The notes beneath the pieces were generated by a model that was not told the origin of the DNA, did not search any database, and worked only from the letters and a program-made list of their open reading frames with translations. Shown here piece by piece: positions 7,646-16,789 of a DNA stretch of 64,000 nucleotides. The position numbers and the translations under genes are program-made. Every line of letters starts with the position of its first letter. Within the stretch, counting starts at the first letter, position 1. Source of the DNA: CAYQQU01 sp964419545 (GTDB lineage Bacteria > Bacteroidota > Bacteroidia > Chitinophagales > Saprospiraceae); assembly GCA_964419545.1 (NCBI GenBank), contig CAYQQU010000028.1, forward strand, positions 1 through 64,000, written 5' to 3'.

Positions 7646-10600
7646 TTACTGGAAGATGTAGCGCAGACCGACCTGCATCTGCCAGCGCGAGCTGCGCAGA
7701 CCCGAGTCGTCGATGTTGCCGTCCCAGGGCTCCAGACCATCGATCAGATCGGTATTGATGGTGTATTCCGGCGTCGTGGTCGTGCCGGGAGGGAAGCCGA
7801 GGTTGTTTTCCAGAATGATCAGGTTGTAAGCGTTGAAGCCAGGCGTGAAGCGACGGATGCCCCATTCGGGGTTCAGCATGTTGGTGAAGTTGAAGATGTC
7901 GATCGACAGCTGAAGCGTGTTGCGCTTGCCGTTGGCCATCTGTACGTAGAAGTCCTGCAGGAAGCGCAGGTCCATCGTAAATTCGAACGGCATGGCGGCG
8001 CTATTCTTTTCGGCGTACTGACCACGGCGGTCATCGAGGTCATTGTTGTCCGAAATGTAAGCGTCGAGGATCTCCCACTGCTGCTGAGGCGAAAAAGTCT
8101 GACCGTTATATTCCAGGTCAACCAGCGGGATTTGATCCAGCGACTCCGGAACGAACATCAATTCGTTGTTGTTGAAGCCGCCGTCGTCGACGAAGCGGAA
8201 GTTGGAAGCGCCCACCACGTACGAGAAGAAACCGCCGGTCTGGCCGTTGAAGTTCAGCGAGAGAGTGGATTTGCCGCCGAATTCACCGGCGATCGGGTAA
8301 TCCAGTTCGTAGGCAAACTGACCGAGGATCCGGTGACCCGCCGCGAAATCGGAACGCATCGGATCGTCTACGAGGTTGTTGCGGCCTGCTACGTTATAGT
8401 ATCCTCTCCACTGCGAGTTGTTCTGCGAAGAGGTGCCGTCTAATACCGTGTAAGCATCGCCGTAAGAGTAGGCGATCGTACCGGAGAATCCGTTCGTAAA
8501 CGGCTTGGTCAGGCTGGCGGCCAGGTTGAACGCATAGCCTTTGTCCGTATTGCTGGCCAGGAAGATGCCGGTGTAGAGCGGGTCGACTACGTCGTCGCCG
8601 AAGCCGGCGGAGACGCCGCTGAATAGCGGGCGGTCGTCAGGACCGGCGCCGGTCAGGTTGCGATCGGACGGCTTGAGCTGGAAGTTCTGGTAGCGGATGT
8701 TATTGACGTATTTGGTGTAGATACCTTCAAGGGTGCCGATCAGGCCCCACGGCAGCTTGCGGTCAATAGCCAGGTTGGCCTTGAACACCTGCGGCAGTTT
8801 GAAATCTTCCGCGAAGAGGTCGATCTGACCGGAAGGCGTCAGGTTGTTGAGATCAACCATGTTGATCGGATTGCCGAGGGTGTCGAAAGCAACCGGCTGG
8901 CTTTGCACATCGGGGTTGAAGGCGACGTTGTTGGCTTCTACCTCGCCGATATTCAGTCCGTAGTTATTGTAAGCGCCGCCCGGCCATACCAGCGGGATTC
9001 GGCTGGTGAAGATGCCGAGACCACCGCGAACCTGGGTAGTTTGGTCGTTGAGTACATCCCAGTTGAAGCTCAGGCGCGGAGCAAACAACACCTGCGGGGA
9101 GATGAACTGGCCGGTGCGTGCGCCCTGCAGATCATAACCTTCGGCTTCGATCAGCGGAATGGTTTCGTTGTTGAACTGTTGATTGATCGGCTGATCGGTG
9201 GGCCAGAACGGAATATCGATGCGCAGGCCGCCCGTAATCTTCAGGTTGTCTTTTACCTGATACTCGTCCTGCAGGTAAACGCCCAGCAACATCTGTTCGA
9301 AAGCAGCAATGGCTTCCGATTCGTCTCCGGCAACATTGTCCACCTGCGAGAAGCTGCGTTCGTAATCCGTTGCGGGCATGCCGCCGATGAAGCGCTCCAG
9401 GCCGGTCATATCGTCTTCATTCTCGTAGATATAGTAGCCGTAGTTGTTGCGGATGAAGAGGTTACCTGCGTTGAAGTATTCGAAGTTGACGCCGAAGAGG
9501 GCCGAGTGGCGGCCTTTGTAGTACGTCAGGTCGTTATTGATGGTGATCACATCCTGATCGAGCAGGTTAGCCGTCGAAAAACGCTCGGCGCCGAAGACGA
9601 TGCTGGCGTCTTGCCCGTCGCGCAGCACTACCGAAGGAAAGTCATCCCCAAAAGGATCGCGATCGTCGCGTACGATGGTGGCGCCGATAGTCAGCTTGTT
9701 GGACAGGTTGTTGTTAAACAAGCTAGACAGTTCCAGGGCAGAAGAGTTGGTCGTCGAAACGAAAAATTCCGAACCGTTGATAAAGTCGATACCGAAAGAA
9801 CCGGAACGGCGGGCCTCCAGGTTTTCGGCGCGCACGTAAGAGTGGCGAACGCTCAGCTTGTGGTTCTGATTGAGGTTCCAGTCGATTTTCGCCAGGATTT
9901 TATCACTGTCCAGGAAAGCTTCGTTATTGTCAAATGATCCCAGGTCGTAGCGATAGTTCTCCTGCACGAAATTGCGGAGGGAGTTGAGGTCCTGAAGCGT
10001 GGCTTCCCCGCGGTAGTTATTGAAGTCGAAAGGCTGGGGCGTGACGTCGCGCTGCAGTTCCCCGTTGACAAAGAAGAACAGTTTGTCTTTGACGATCGGA
10101 CCACCCAGGCGGAAGCCATAGGTCTCGGCGGTGAAGTCGGGGAGCGGCTCGCGTTCTTCCACGTCCTTACCCGGGGTGTCGCCGGAAAAGGCCTCGTTGC
10201 GCAGGAAGTAATAGGCCGATCCTTCAAAATCGTTGGTGCCCGAACGCGTCACTGCGTTGATAGCGCCGCCGGCGAAGCCCGACTGGCGGATATCGAAAGG
10301 CGCCACCGAAATGGTGAACTGTTCGATAGCGTCGATAGAGATCGGCTGAACCCCCGTCTGACCACCGTTGGTGCCCGGGCCGGCCAGACCGAATGCGTCG
10401 TTGTTTACGGCGCCGTCGATGTAAATGGTGTTGTAGCGGTTGTTCTGGCCTGCCAGAGAGATCGAAAACCCGTCGGACCCTTCGCTGATGCTGGCCAGCG
10501 GGTTGAAACGGGCGTAGTCGGCAATAGCACGGGAAATAGTCGGAATGTTGTTGATGGTGCGTTCGTCAACTACCGTTTTTTGACCGTCGCGGTTACCGTC

Positions 10601-10990
10601 GATGATCTCATCGCGGCTGCCGATCACTTCCACACCGGTCAGCTCGATGGCCGTCTCCGCGAGCACAAAAGACAGTGCGTAGCTTTGACCCAGTGAAAGG
10701 TAGATGTTGTTGCGGTTTTGCTCTTCGTAACCGGTGTAAGAGACGGTCACTTTGTAAGGACCACCTACCCGCATGTTGGGTAAACGGAAAAAACCGTCGA
10801 GGTCGGTGGCGTTGCCATAGGTGGAACCCGACGGCACGTGAACGGCCAGTACGTTGGCTCCGATCAGGGGCTCACCGTTTTCGTCGGTGATCCGGCCGTT
10901 CATGGACGAGGTCGTTACACCCTGAGCTACCAGCAGGCCCTGAATGAACAGTACCATCGATAGCGTGTAAAGCGCTCTCAGTAATTTCAT
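7646..10990 (-). CDS. TonB-dependent receptor, Oar-like, with carboxypeptidase-regulatory N-domain
   Basis: A 1114-residue outer-membrane receptor. A signal peptide (1-22) is followed by a carboxypeptidase-D regulatory-like beta-sandwich (about residues 30-110, NGRITDENGEPLIGANVLA ... LDGFFRLPNMRVGGPYKVTV), then a plug domain (TINNIPTISRAIADYARFNP ... YIDGAVNNDAFGL ... SGFAGGAINAVTRSGTN), and a long barrel ending in QVGLRYIFQ with a terminal aromatic typical of outer-membrane barrels. This is the Oar/Cna-B-type TonB receptor class. No SusD partner is next to it, so it is not a classical SusCD pair; the substrate is unknown, possibly peptides or protein. It is monocistronic, with its own promoter and terminator. 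Confidence 0.93.
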   Translation of the reverse strand: MKLLRALYTLSMVLFIQGLLVAQGVTTSSMNGRITDENGEPLIGANVLAVHVPSGSTYGNATDLDGFFRLPNMRVGGPYKVTVSYTGYEEQNRNNIYLSLGQSYALSFVLAETAIELTGVEVIGSRDEIIDGNRDGQKTVVDERTINNIPTISRAIADYARFNPLASISEGSDGFSISLAGQNNRYNTIYIDGAVNNDAFGLAGPGTNGGQTGVQPISIDAIEQFTISVAPFDIRQSGFAGGAINAVTRSGTNDFEGSAYYFLRNEAFSGDTPGKDVEEREPLPDFTAETYGFRLGGPIVKDKLFFFVNGELQRDVTPQPFDFNNYRGEATLQDLNSLRNFVQENYRYDLGSFDNNEAFLDSDKILAKIDWNLNQNHKLSVRHSYVRAENLEARRSGSFGIDFINGSEFFVSTTNSSALELSSLFNNNLSNKLTIGATIVRDDRDPFGDDFPSVVLRDGQDASIVFGAERFSTANLLDQDVITINNDLTYYKGRHSALFGVNFEYFNAGNLFIRNNYGYYIYENEDDMTGLERFIGGMPATDYERSFSQVDNVAGDESEAIAAFEQMLLGVYLQDEYQVKDNLKITGGLRIDIPFWPTDQPINQQFNNETIPLIEAEGYDLQGARTGQFISPQVLFAPRLSFNWDVLNDQTTQVRGGLGIFTSRIPLVWPGGAYNNYGLNIGEVEANNVAFNPDVQSQPVAFDTLGNPINMVDLNNLTPSGQIDLFAEDFKLPQVFKANLAIDRKLPWGLIGTLEGIYTKYVNNIRYQNFQLKPSDRNLTGAGPDDRPLFSGVSAGFGDDVVDPLYTGIFLASNTDKGYAFNLAASLTKPFTNGFSGTIAYSYGDAYTVLDGTSSQNNSQWRGYYNVAGRNNLVDDPMRSDFAAGHRILGQFAYELDYPIAGEFGGKSTLSLNFNGQTGGFFSYVVGASNFRFVDDGGFNNNELMFVPESLDQIPLVDLEYNGQTFSPQQQWEILDAYISDNNDLDDRRGQYAEKNSAAMPFEFTMDLRFLQDFYVQMANGKRNTLQLSIDIFNFTNMLNPEWGIRRFTPGFNAYNLIILENNLGFPPGTTTTPEYTINTDLIDGLEPWDGNIDDSGLRSSRWQMQVGLRYIFQ

Positions 10991-11028
10991 AAACTAGTGC
11001 GTTTAGATGAAAAATTAGATTTTCGGGA

Positions 11029-11036
11029 CAAAAATA
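11029..11036 (-). promoter_or_regulatory. -7 element for the TonB receptor gene
   Basis: TATTTTTG on the minus strand fits TAnnTTTG, about 40 nt ahead of the ATG at 10990. No clear TTTG lies at the ideal upstream distance. The whole 317-nt divergent gap (10991-11307) is AT-rich and holds only this and the opposite promoter. Confidence 0.55.
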
Positions 11037-11253
11037 GAAGCTCAATGTTAAGCCCCTGTTAAATAATTTATAAGGATTTTGTCACCGGTCGCTTCATCTA
11101 GTTAATTCATTATCAAATGATTATTTGGCTGCAACCAAATGCCGGAAATTTTGTTTTTAAGCCTTTTGCCTGGGAAAAATCAATGCTGCCGTTTATTGCG
11201 ATTCGCCGTGTTAAATCCAGGAGGAAGGACGAATTTCCTTGTAGCGAATCCAT

Positions 11254-11261
11254 TATCTTTG
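11254..11261 (+). promoter_or_regulatory. -7 element for the T9SS-sorted protein gene
   Basis: TATCTTTG matches TAnnTTTG; a TTTC 16 nt upstream (11234-11237) could be the -33 element. The ATG at 11308 is about 46 nt downstream. Confidence 0.6.
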
Positions 11262-11307
11262 TTTGCCGAATCACATCACATTCACATCACCCAAAAGCGC
11301 TTTACTT

Positions 11308-13032
11308 ATGAAGCCCATTTCTTTTACTTTTTTACTTGTTTGTCTACTGGCCGGGATGCCCGGCTTTGCGCAAACCGATCTGATCATCACCGGCGTTTTT
11401 GATGCGGATCTCTCCGGTGGCACCCCGAAAGGCGTCGAGCTTTACGCGCTCAACGACATCGCAGACCTGAGTATCTACGGATTGGAAGCCGCGAATAACG
11501 GCACCGGCGCCGTCATGGAAGAGTTTACTTTTCCCGCCGACGCGGCAACGGCCGGAAGCTTTATTTACGTGACCCTGGATAATATTCAGTTCAATACTTT
11601 CTTTGGGTTCGACGCCGACTACGAAAACGGCGGCAATCCTTCGGCCGTCGCCATCAACGGCGACGACGCCGTCGTGCTCTACCGCGAAGGGACCGTCGTC
11701 GACGTTTTCGGCGACCCGGATACCGACGGCACCGGGGAAGGCTGGGAATATACCGACGGCTGGGCTTACCGCGTGAGCGGCACCGGGCCGGATGCCGCGT
11801 TCGTGCTCTCCAACTGGACGTACGCCCTGACGGGATTGGACGGCGCTGATACCAACGACCAGGCGACCATGCCGTTCCCCATCGGTACTTATACGACGGA
11901 AGCGGGAAGCATCTCGGCAAATAACGACCAGATCACGCTGACGAGCGGCGAATCCGCGACGATCGATATCCTGGCCAATGATTTTCTGCCCAACGGCTTC
12001 ACCGACCTTACTTTAATGACCATGAACCTGGCCGGAACGGCGACCCTCAACGCAGACAATACCGTTACCTACACCACTTCTCCGGATTTCTGCGGCACGG
12101 AGAGCTTCACCTACGAGGTGTGTGACGATCAGGGCTGCGCGACGGCGGAGGTGGCCGTTTCGGTGCTTTGTTATCCGGAATACAACATCGGCCTGGTCAC
12201 TACCGTGGATGCCGACGGCGTGGCGGATTCGCTCGACCTGCTCTGTCAGTTGCGCGGCGTCGTCCACGGCGTCAACCTGCGCGCCAGCGGCCTGGCTTTC
12301 GCGATCATCGACGAAAATAACGACGGGATCAGCCTGTTCAGCTTCAGCGAAACGTATGGCTACGAGCCCAACCTGGGCGACGAAGTCATCGTGCGCGGCG
12401 CCATCGATCAGTTCAACGGGCTGACCCAGGTGGCGCTCGACACCATCTGGCTCGTTTCTGCGGGCAACGACCTGTTCGAGCCGACGGAAGTCACCGACCT
12501 CAACGAAGATACCGAGTCGCAGTTTATCCTGCTCAACGACCTCTACACCCTGGTCGATCCGGGAGAATGGGACGATAGCGGGGCCAGCTTCAACGTAGCG
12601 ATCACCAACGGTACGGATACCCACCAGATGCGCATCGACGAAGACACCGAAATCGCTGGGACGCCGGCGCCGACCATGCCGTTCCGGGTATTCGGTATCG
12701 GCGGGCAGTTCGACAACGAGGAGCCTTTTACCGAAGGGTACCAGATTTTGCCGCGCTTCCTCACCGACATCGACTTCGAGGTGAGCACCCGGCAGGAACG
12801 CCCCGCCGGCTGGGCCGTCTTTCCCAATCCGGTTACCGATCTGCTGACGGTGCAAAACGAGGGCGGTTTCGATGCGGTCCTCCTGCGTGACGCCGCCGGC
12901 CGCATCCTCCGGGCCTGGCGCAACGTACCGGCAGGCAGCCGCCTGGAAATGGGCGCCCTGCCCAACGGCATGTACCTGCTTCAACTGCAGGGCGAAGACA
13001 CCCGCTGGTCGACCCCCATCCTGAAAAAATAG
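11308..13032 (+). CDS. Secreted T9SS-sorted protein with lamin-tail-like and Ig-like domains
   Basis: A 574-residue exported protein. Signal peptide 1-21 (LLVCLLAGMPGFAQ). The first mature part (DLIITGVFDADLSGGTPKGVELY ...) resembles the lamin-tail-like domains found on Bacteroidota extracellular nucleases. A Big/cadherin-like module follows (NDQITLTSGESATIDILANDF ... ESFTYEVCDDQGCATAEV), then an OB-like region (AIIDENNDGISLF ... GDEVIVRGAIDQFNGLTQV) often seen in the same proteins. The last 80 residues are a type A T9SS sorting domain (WAVFPNPVTDLLTV ... LPNGMYLLQL). No catalytic nuclease domain is visible, so it may be an adhesin or binding protein. The frame opens 15 codons earlier, but the signal peptide fixes the ATG at 11308. 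Confidence 0.85.
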   Translation: MKPISFTFLLVCLLAGMPGFAQTDLIITGVFDADLSGGTPKGVELYALNDIADLSIYGLEAANNGTGAVMEEFTFPADAATAGSFIYVTLDNIQFNTFFGFDADYENGGNPSAVAINGDDAVVLYREGTVVDVFGDPDTDGTGEGWEYTDGWAYRVSGTGPDAAFVLSNWTYALTGLDGADTNDQATMPFPIGTYTTEAGSISANNDQITLTSGESATIDILANDFLPNGFTDLTLMTMNLAGTATLNADNTVTYTTSPDFCGTESFTYEVCDDQGCATAEVAVSVLCYPEYNIGLVTTVDADGVADSLDLLCQLRGVVHGVNLRASGLAFAIIDENNDGISLFSFSETYGYEPNLGDEVIVRGAIDQFNGLTQVALDTIWLVSAGNDLFEPTEVTDLNEDTESQFILLNDLYTLVDPGEWDDSGASFNVAITNGTDTHQMRIDEDTEIAGTPAPTMPFRVFGIGGQFDNEEPFTEGYQILPRFLTDIDFEVSTRQERPAGWAVFPNPVTDLLTVQNEGGFDAVLLRDAAGRILRAWRNVPAGSRLEMGALPNGMYLLQLQGEDTRWSTPILKK

Positions 13033-13050
13033 AGAATTTGACATCAAAGC

Positions 13051-13094
13051 AAAGGGTTATGCCGTTTATACTAGGATGGCATAACCCTTTTTTT
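13051..13094 (+). terminator. Strong terminator abutting the patatin start codon
   Basis: Perfect 13-bp stem (13051-13063 with 13078-13090), 14-nt loop, and a seven-T run (13088-13094). It ends the T9SS protein transcript 18 nt after its stop. The next gene's ATG (13095) follows the T-run immediately. Confidence 0.9.
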
Positions 13095-13898
13095 ATGGAG
13101 TCAACCACCAAGATCGGAATCGGATTATCGGGCGGCGGCGCCCGCGGCATCGCCCACGTCGGCGTGTTGCAAGCCTTGCTGGAAAACGGTATTTACCCGG
13201 AGGTCGTTTCCGGCACCAGCGCCGGCGCCATCGTCGGGGCCCTCTACGCGGCGGGCTACGCGCCCGGCGAGATGCTCAACTTCGTGAAAGACAGCAGTAT
13301 TTTCAAAATATTCCGGGTAGTGCTGCCGAACGACGGCCTAACCAGGCTGACCTACCTGCGCGACCGGCTGGAAGCTTATATCGAGGAGGATGACTTTGCA
13401 GCCCTGCACAAAAAGCTGTACATCGCCATCACCAACCTCATTACCGGAGAACTCGAAATACGCCATTCCGGCCGGCTTTTCGACGTGGTGGTCGCTTCTT
13501 CTTCTATCCCGCTGGTCTTTAAGCCGGTAGAGATCGACGAAGGCATCTACGTCGACGGCGGTGTCCTGGACAACCTGCCCGTCACTCCGCTCCTCGACGA
13601 AGCCGACTTTATTATCGGCGTCAACGTCATGCCGCATCTGCCCACCAAAGCGAAATCGGTACAGAACGTATTCGGCATCGCTACGCGGGTGTTCGACATG
13701 TCCATCTGGGCCAATACCCGACCCAACCTCCGCCATATCGATCTGCTCCTGGAGCCGGAAGGGGTCTACGACTACAACATCTTTGCGTTCAACAAACACC
13801 AGGCCCTCTACGAGATCGGATACGCCTACACCCTCGAACAGATGGACCGGATCAAGTCCGCCATCGCCGCAGCAACCGGGCCGGCCGTGGAGCAGTGA
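13095..13898 (+). CDS. Patatin-like phospholipase (RssA-type)
   Basis: A 267-residue bacterial patatin, a cytoplasmic or membrane-associated serine acyl hydrolase. The oxyanion loop GGGARG (13-18), nucleophile Ser42 in GTSAG and catalytic Asp154 in VDGG give the complete Ser-Asp dyad. No signal peptide or POTRA/barrel module is present, so it is the short RssA-like class, not the secreted ExoU/PlpD class. Natural lipid substrate is unknown. In-frame TTG (13038) and ATG (13059) codons lie upstream but inside the terminator hairpin of the previous gene, and family members begin close to the glycine loop, so the ATG at 13095 is preferred. That leaves almost no leader. Confidence 0.92.
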   Translation: MESTTKIGIGLSGGGARGIAHVGVLQALLENGIYPEVVSGTSAGAIVGALYAAGYAPGEMLNFVKDSSIFKIFRVVLPNDGLTRLTYLRDRLEAYIEEDDFAALHKKLYIAITNLITGELEIRHSGRLFDVVVASSSIPLVFKPVEIDEGIYVDGGVLDNLPVTPLLDEADFIIGVNVMPHLPTKAKSVQNVFGIATRVFDMSIWANTRPNLRHIDLLLEPEGVYDYNIFAFNKHQALYEIGYAYTLEQMDRIKSAIAAATGPAVEQ

Positions 13899-13938
13899 TT
13901 CTGGACAATGACGCAAATCCGGGTTTATCTTCAGGGTT

Positions 13939-14433
13939 CTAATTCAAAAAAACTGCTTTTTCCGCCACGTCGCGAATTTGCACATCGATGTCTTCCATTA
14001 AAGTGGTGGCCAGGGAAAGGCCGACAAAATCGACCTTGATCGGGAACAGCTTGTGGGTGCGATCGACCAACACCGCCGTTTCCAGCTTTTTGGGCAGCAC
14101 TTCCAGGATCGGTTTGCAGGCGTAGAAGAGGGTGCGGCCGGTATTGGCCACGTCGTCCGCTACGATGACCGTCTTGCCGGTCATCTGTTCGACGGGCATC
14201 TCCAGCCGGATGGGGTCGCTGATGGGATTGGCGGGGTTGATGCGAATGCGGCTCAAGGTAAAAGCGGCTTCGGAGCGCTCTTGTAACACGCGAAGCAGCA
14301 GCTGTGCGAAAGTCATCCCGTTATTGTTGATCCCGACGAGGATTATTTCCGGCTCATCGTAATTGTTTTCCAGGATCTCGATGGCCAGGCGGCGAATTTT
14401 CTGCTCTATTTGTCTTTCGTTGAGTACTTTCAT
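13939..14433 (-). CDS. PyrR-like phosphoribosyltransferase
   Basis: A 164-residue type I phosphoribosyltransferase. The PRPP-binding signature is VIVADDVANTGRTL near residues 93-106, with the preceding ILVGINNNGMTFAQLL loop typical of PyrR/hypoxanthine-type enzymes. PyrR proteins act as uracil phosphoribosyltransferases and, in some bacteria, as RNA-binding attenuators of pyr operons; here no pyr gene is adjacent, so a purine or pyrimidine salvage role is only inferred. The frame opens 22 codons upstream, but those residues (MVGRIRSKGKK) are outside the fold; the ATG at 14433 begins MKVLNERQI as in relatives. It is transcribed divergently from the Fe-S operon. Confidence 0.85.
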   Translation of the reverse strand: MKVLNERQIEQKIRRLAIEILENNYDEPEIILVGINNNGMTFAQLLLRVLQERSEAAFTLSRIRINPANPISDPIRLEMPVEQMTGKTVIVADDVANTGRTLFYACKPILEVLPKKLETAVLVDRTHKLFPIKVDFVGLSLATTLMEDIDVQIRDVAEKAVFLN

Positions 14434-14579
14434 CAGCTGCGGCTTTGACTGGGTAAAGTTATATACTTTTTTTCCTTTTGATCGTATCCGCCCAACCAAA
14501 ATCGGGCGGGGACAGGAGAAACGACATTGTAAATCCGGCGAATTTTCGCTAGTTTAGCCGGCATTAAAAAGAGAAATAC

Positions 14580-15953
14580 ATGATACAGCAAATCATTTTT
14601 GCCATCATCACCATTGCAGCGCTCGGTTGGGCCGCACGGCAGTATATGCGCGTGCGGCGCAATATCCTGTTCGGCCAGCCGGAGGAGGTCAGCGGCGACA
14701 GCGGCCGGCGCTGGCGCAACGTTTTCCTGGTCGCCTTCGGTCAGTCGCGGATGTTTACCCGCTGGATACCGGCGGTTTTTCACTTTTTCATCTACGCGGC
14801 CTTTCTGGTCACCCAGGTCGAATTGATCGAAATACTGATTGACGGTTTTTCCGGACAGCACCGCATCTTTGCGCCGATGCTGGGCGGGTTTTATACTTTC
14901 GTCATCGGTTTTATCGAGGTCCTTTCCCTGCTGGCTTTCGTCGCCACGCTTATCTTTCTGGTGCGGCGCAACCTGCTGAAGGTGCCGCGTTTCGTCAAAC
15001 CGGAGCTGAACGGATGGCCCAGGCTGGACGGCAACCTGATCCTCTACGGCGAGATCGTGCTGATCATCGGCATTTTCAGCATGAACGGGGCGGACGTGCT
15101 GCTTCAGGATCTCGATCCGGAGCACTACCGGGACACCGGTTACCTGGCGGTGAGCAGCTGGCTGGGACCGCTGCTGTTCGGCGGACTGGATTTCGGTACG
15201 CTGCAGGGCGTGGAGCGCTTCGGGTGGTGGCTGCATATCCTTACGGTGTTCGCCTTTCTGAACTACTTGCCGATCTCCAAACACCTGCACATCATCCTGG
15301 CGTTCCCGAATACCTATTACGCCAAGCTGACGCCGCGCGGCCGTATGGAGAACATGCCCGAGATCATGAACGAAGTGAAGTCGATGATGGGCCTCACCGA
15401 AGATAACGGCGAAGAGATGCCGATGGAAGAGGAGCTCCCGGAATTCGGCGCGCGTGACGTTTTTGACCTGAGCTGGAAAAACATCATGGACGCGTACAGC
15501 TGCACTGAGTGCGGACGTTGTACGGCCGTCTGCCCGGCCAATATCACCGGCAAGAAACTATCCCCGCGCAAGATCCTGATGGATATTCGCGATCGCACCG
15601 AGGAGATCGCCGCCAATATCGACCGGGGGGATAAGGCGTTCGCCAAAGACGAAACGCAAGCCCTCGGTAAGGATAACTACTCCGACGGCAAGTCGCTTTT
15701 CGACTACATCACCCGGGAAGAGATCCACGCCTGCACCACCTGCAACGCGTGTGTGGAAGCCTGCCCGGTGCTGATCAACCCGCTCGATCCCATTCTCAAA
15801 CTGCGCCGCTACGAGATCCTCACCGAATCGGCCGGCCCTTCCGACTGGCTGCCGATGTTCAACAGCATCGAGAATAGCGGCGCCGCCTGGGCCATGCCCG
15901 TAGAGCGGGTGCAATGGGCGCGGGATGCAATGGAGAACGGGAAGGAAAATTAA
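14580..15953 (+). CDS. Membrane-anchored (Fe-S)-binding protein, heterodisulfide reductase-like
   Basis: A 457-residue fusion of an N-terminal membrane domain (hydrophobic segments around residues 2-20, 65-85, 103-128, 152-172 and 217-235) and a C-terminal ferredoxin-like domain with two [4Fe-4S] motifs: Cys308/311/314/318 (CTECGRCTAVCP) and Cys385/388/391/395 (CTTCNACVEACP). This is the NarI/HdrE-plus-HdrC-like architecture found in Bacteroidota, thought to move electrons between a quinone pool and a soluble Fe-S partner. The partner is the next gene, with CCG domains, 34 nt downstream. Physiological donor and acceptor are unknown. Confidence 0.9.
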   Translation: MIQQIIFAIITIAALGWAARQYMRVRRNILFGQPEEVSGDSGRRWRNVFLVAFGQSRMFTRWIPAVFHFFIYAAFLVTQVELIEILIDGFSGQHRIFAPMLGGFYTFVIGFIEVLSLLAFVATLIFLVRRNLLKVPRFVKPELNGWPRLDGNLILYGEIVLIIGIFSMNGADVLLQDLDPEHYRDTGYLAVSSWLGPLLFGGLDFGTLQGVERFGWWLHILTVFAFLNYLPISKHLHIILAFPNTYYAKLTPRGRMENMPEIMNEVKSMMGLTEDNGEEMPMEEELPEFGARDVFDLSWKNIMDAYSCTECGRCTAVCPANITGKKLSPRKILMDIRDRTEEIAANIDRGDKAFAKDETQALGKDNYSDGKSLFDYITREEIHACTTCNACVEACPVLINPLDPILKLRRYEILTESAGPSDWLPMFNSIENSGAAWAMPVERVQWARDAMENGKEN

Positions 15954-15987
15954 TTGGTAAGCAACAGAACTAAAGCATTAAGATCTG

Positions 15988-16779
15988 ATGTCAGCACTCA
16001 ATATCCCCATCATGGCCGATCTGGCCGCCGCCGGTAAAGAACCGGATATCCTCTTCTGGGTAGGCTGCGCCGGCAGCTTCGACAGCCGCGCCCAAAAGGT
16101 GACGGTCGCCCTCGTGAAGATCCTCAACGCGGTGGGAATCGACTTCGCCATTCTCGGCAACGAAGAAAGCTGCACGGGCGATCCCGCCCGGAGAGCCGGC
16201 AACGAATTTATCTTCCAGATGTCGGCCCTGCAAAATATCGAGACGCTCAAGATGTACAACGTCCGGAAGATCGTAACGGCCTGCCCGCATTGCTTCAACA
16301 CGCTGAAAAACGAATACCCCGAGCTGGGCGGCCATTACGAGGTGATCCACCACACTCAGCTCATCCAGCAGCTCATCGACGAGGGGCGCCTGACGCTGGA
16401 AGGCGGCGGCGCTTTCGAAGGGAAAAAGATCACCTACCACGATTCCTGCTATCTGGGCCGCGTCAATGGCGTCTACGCAGCGCCCCGCAAGGTGCTGGAA
16501 GCGCTCGACAACGACCTGGTGGAAATGAAGCGCTGCGGCGCCAACGGCCTCTGCTGCGGCGCGGGCGGCGCCCAGATGTGGAAAGAAGACGAGCCGGGCG
16601 ATAAAAGGGTCAATATCGAAAGGATCGACGAAGCGCTGGAAACCGGCGCCGACATCATCGCCGCGAACTGCCCGTTCTGCCTGACCATGATGTCCGACGG
16701 CGTCAAAGCCGCGGAAAAGCAGGACGATGTGATGGTCTACGACCTGGCTGAACTGATCGTGAACAATAATCGCCTATAA
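15988..16779 (+). CDS. (Fe-S)-binding protein with two CCG domains (HdrB/GlpC/LldE-like)
   Basis: A 263-residue cysteine-rich protein. The first CCG-type domain has WVGCAGSFD, NEESCTGD and ACPHCFNT; the second has YHDSCYLGR, LCCGAGGAQMW and ANCPFCLTM. These coordinate a non-cubane [4Fe-4S] cluster in HdrB-type proteins, and related domains occur in GlpC and LldE. With the upstream membrane protein it forms a two-gene electron-transfer module, probably a soluble catalytic partner docked at the inner membrane. It is co-transcribed with the upstream and downstream genes (spacings 34 and 10 nt). Confidence 0.92.
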   Translation: MSALNIPIMADLAAAGKEPDILFWVGCAGSFDSRAQKVTVALVKILNAVGIDFAILGNEESCTGDPARRAGNEFIFQMSALQNIETLKMYNVRKIVTACPHCFNTLKNEYPELGGHYEVIHHTQLIQQLIDEGRLTLEGGGAFEGKKITYHDSCYLGRVNGVYAAPRKVLEALDNDLVEMKRCGANGLCCGAGGAQMWKEDEPGDKRVNIERIDEALETGADIIAANCPFCLTMMSDGVKAAEKQDDVMVYDLAELIVNNNRL

Positions 16780-16789
16780 ACCGATAACG

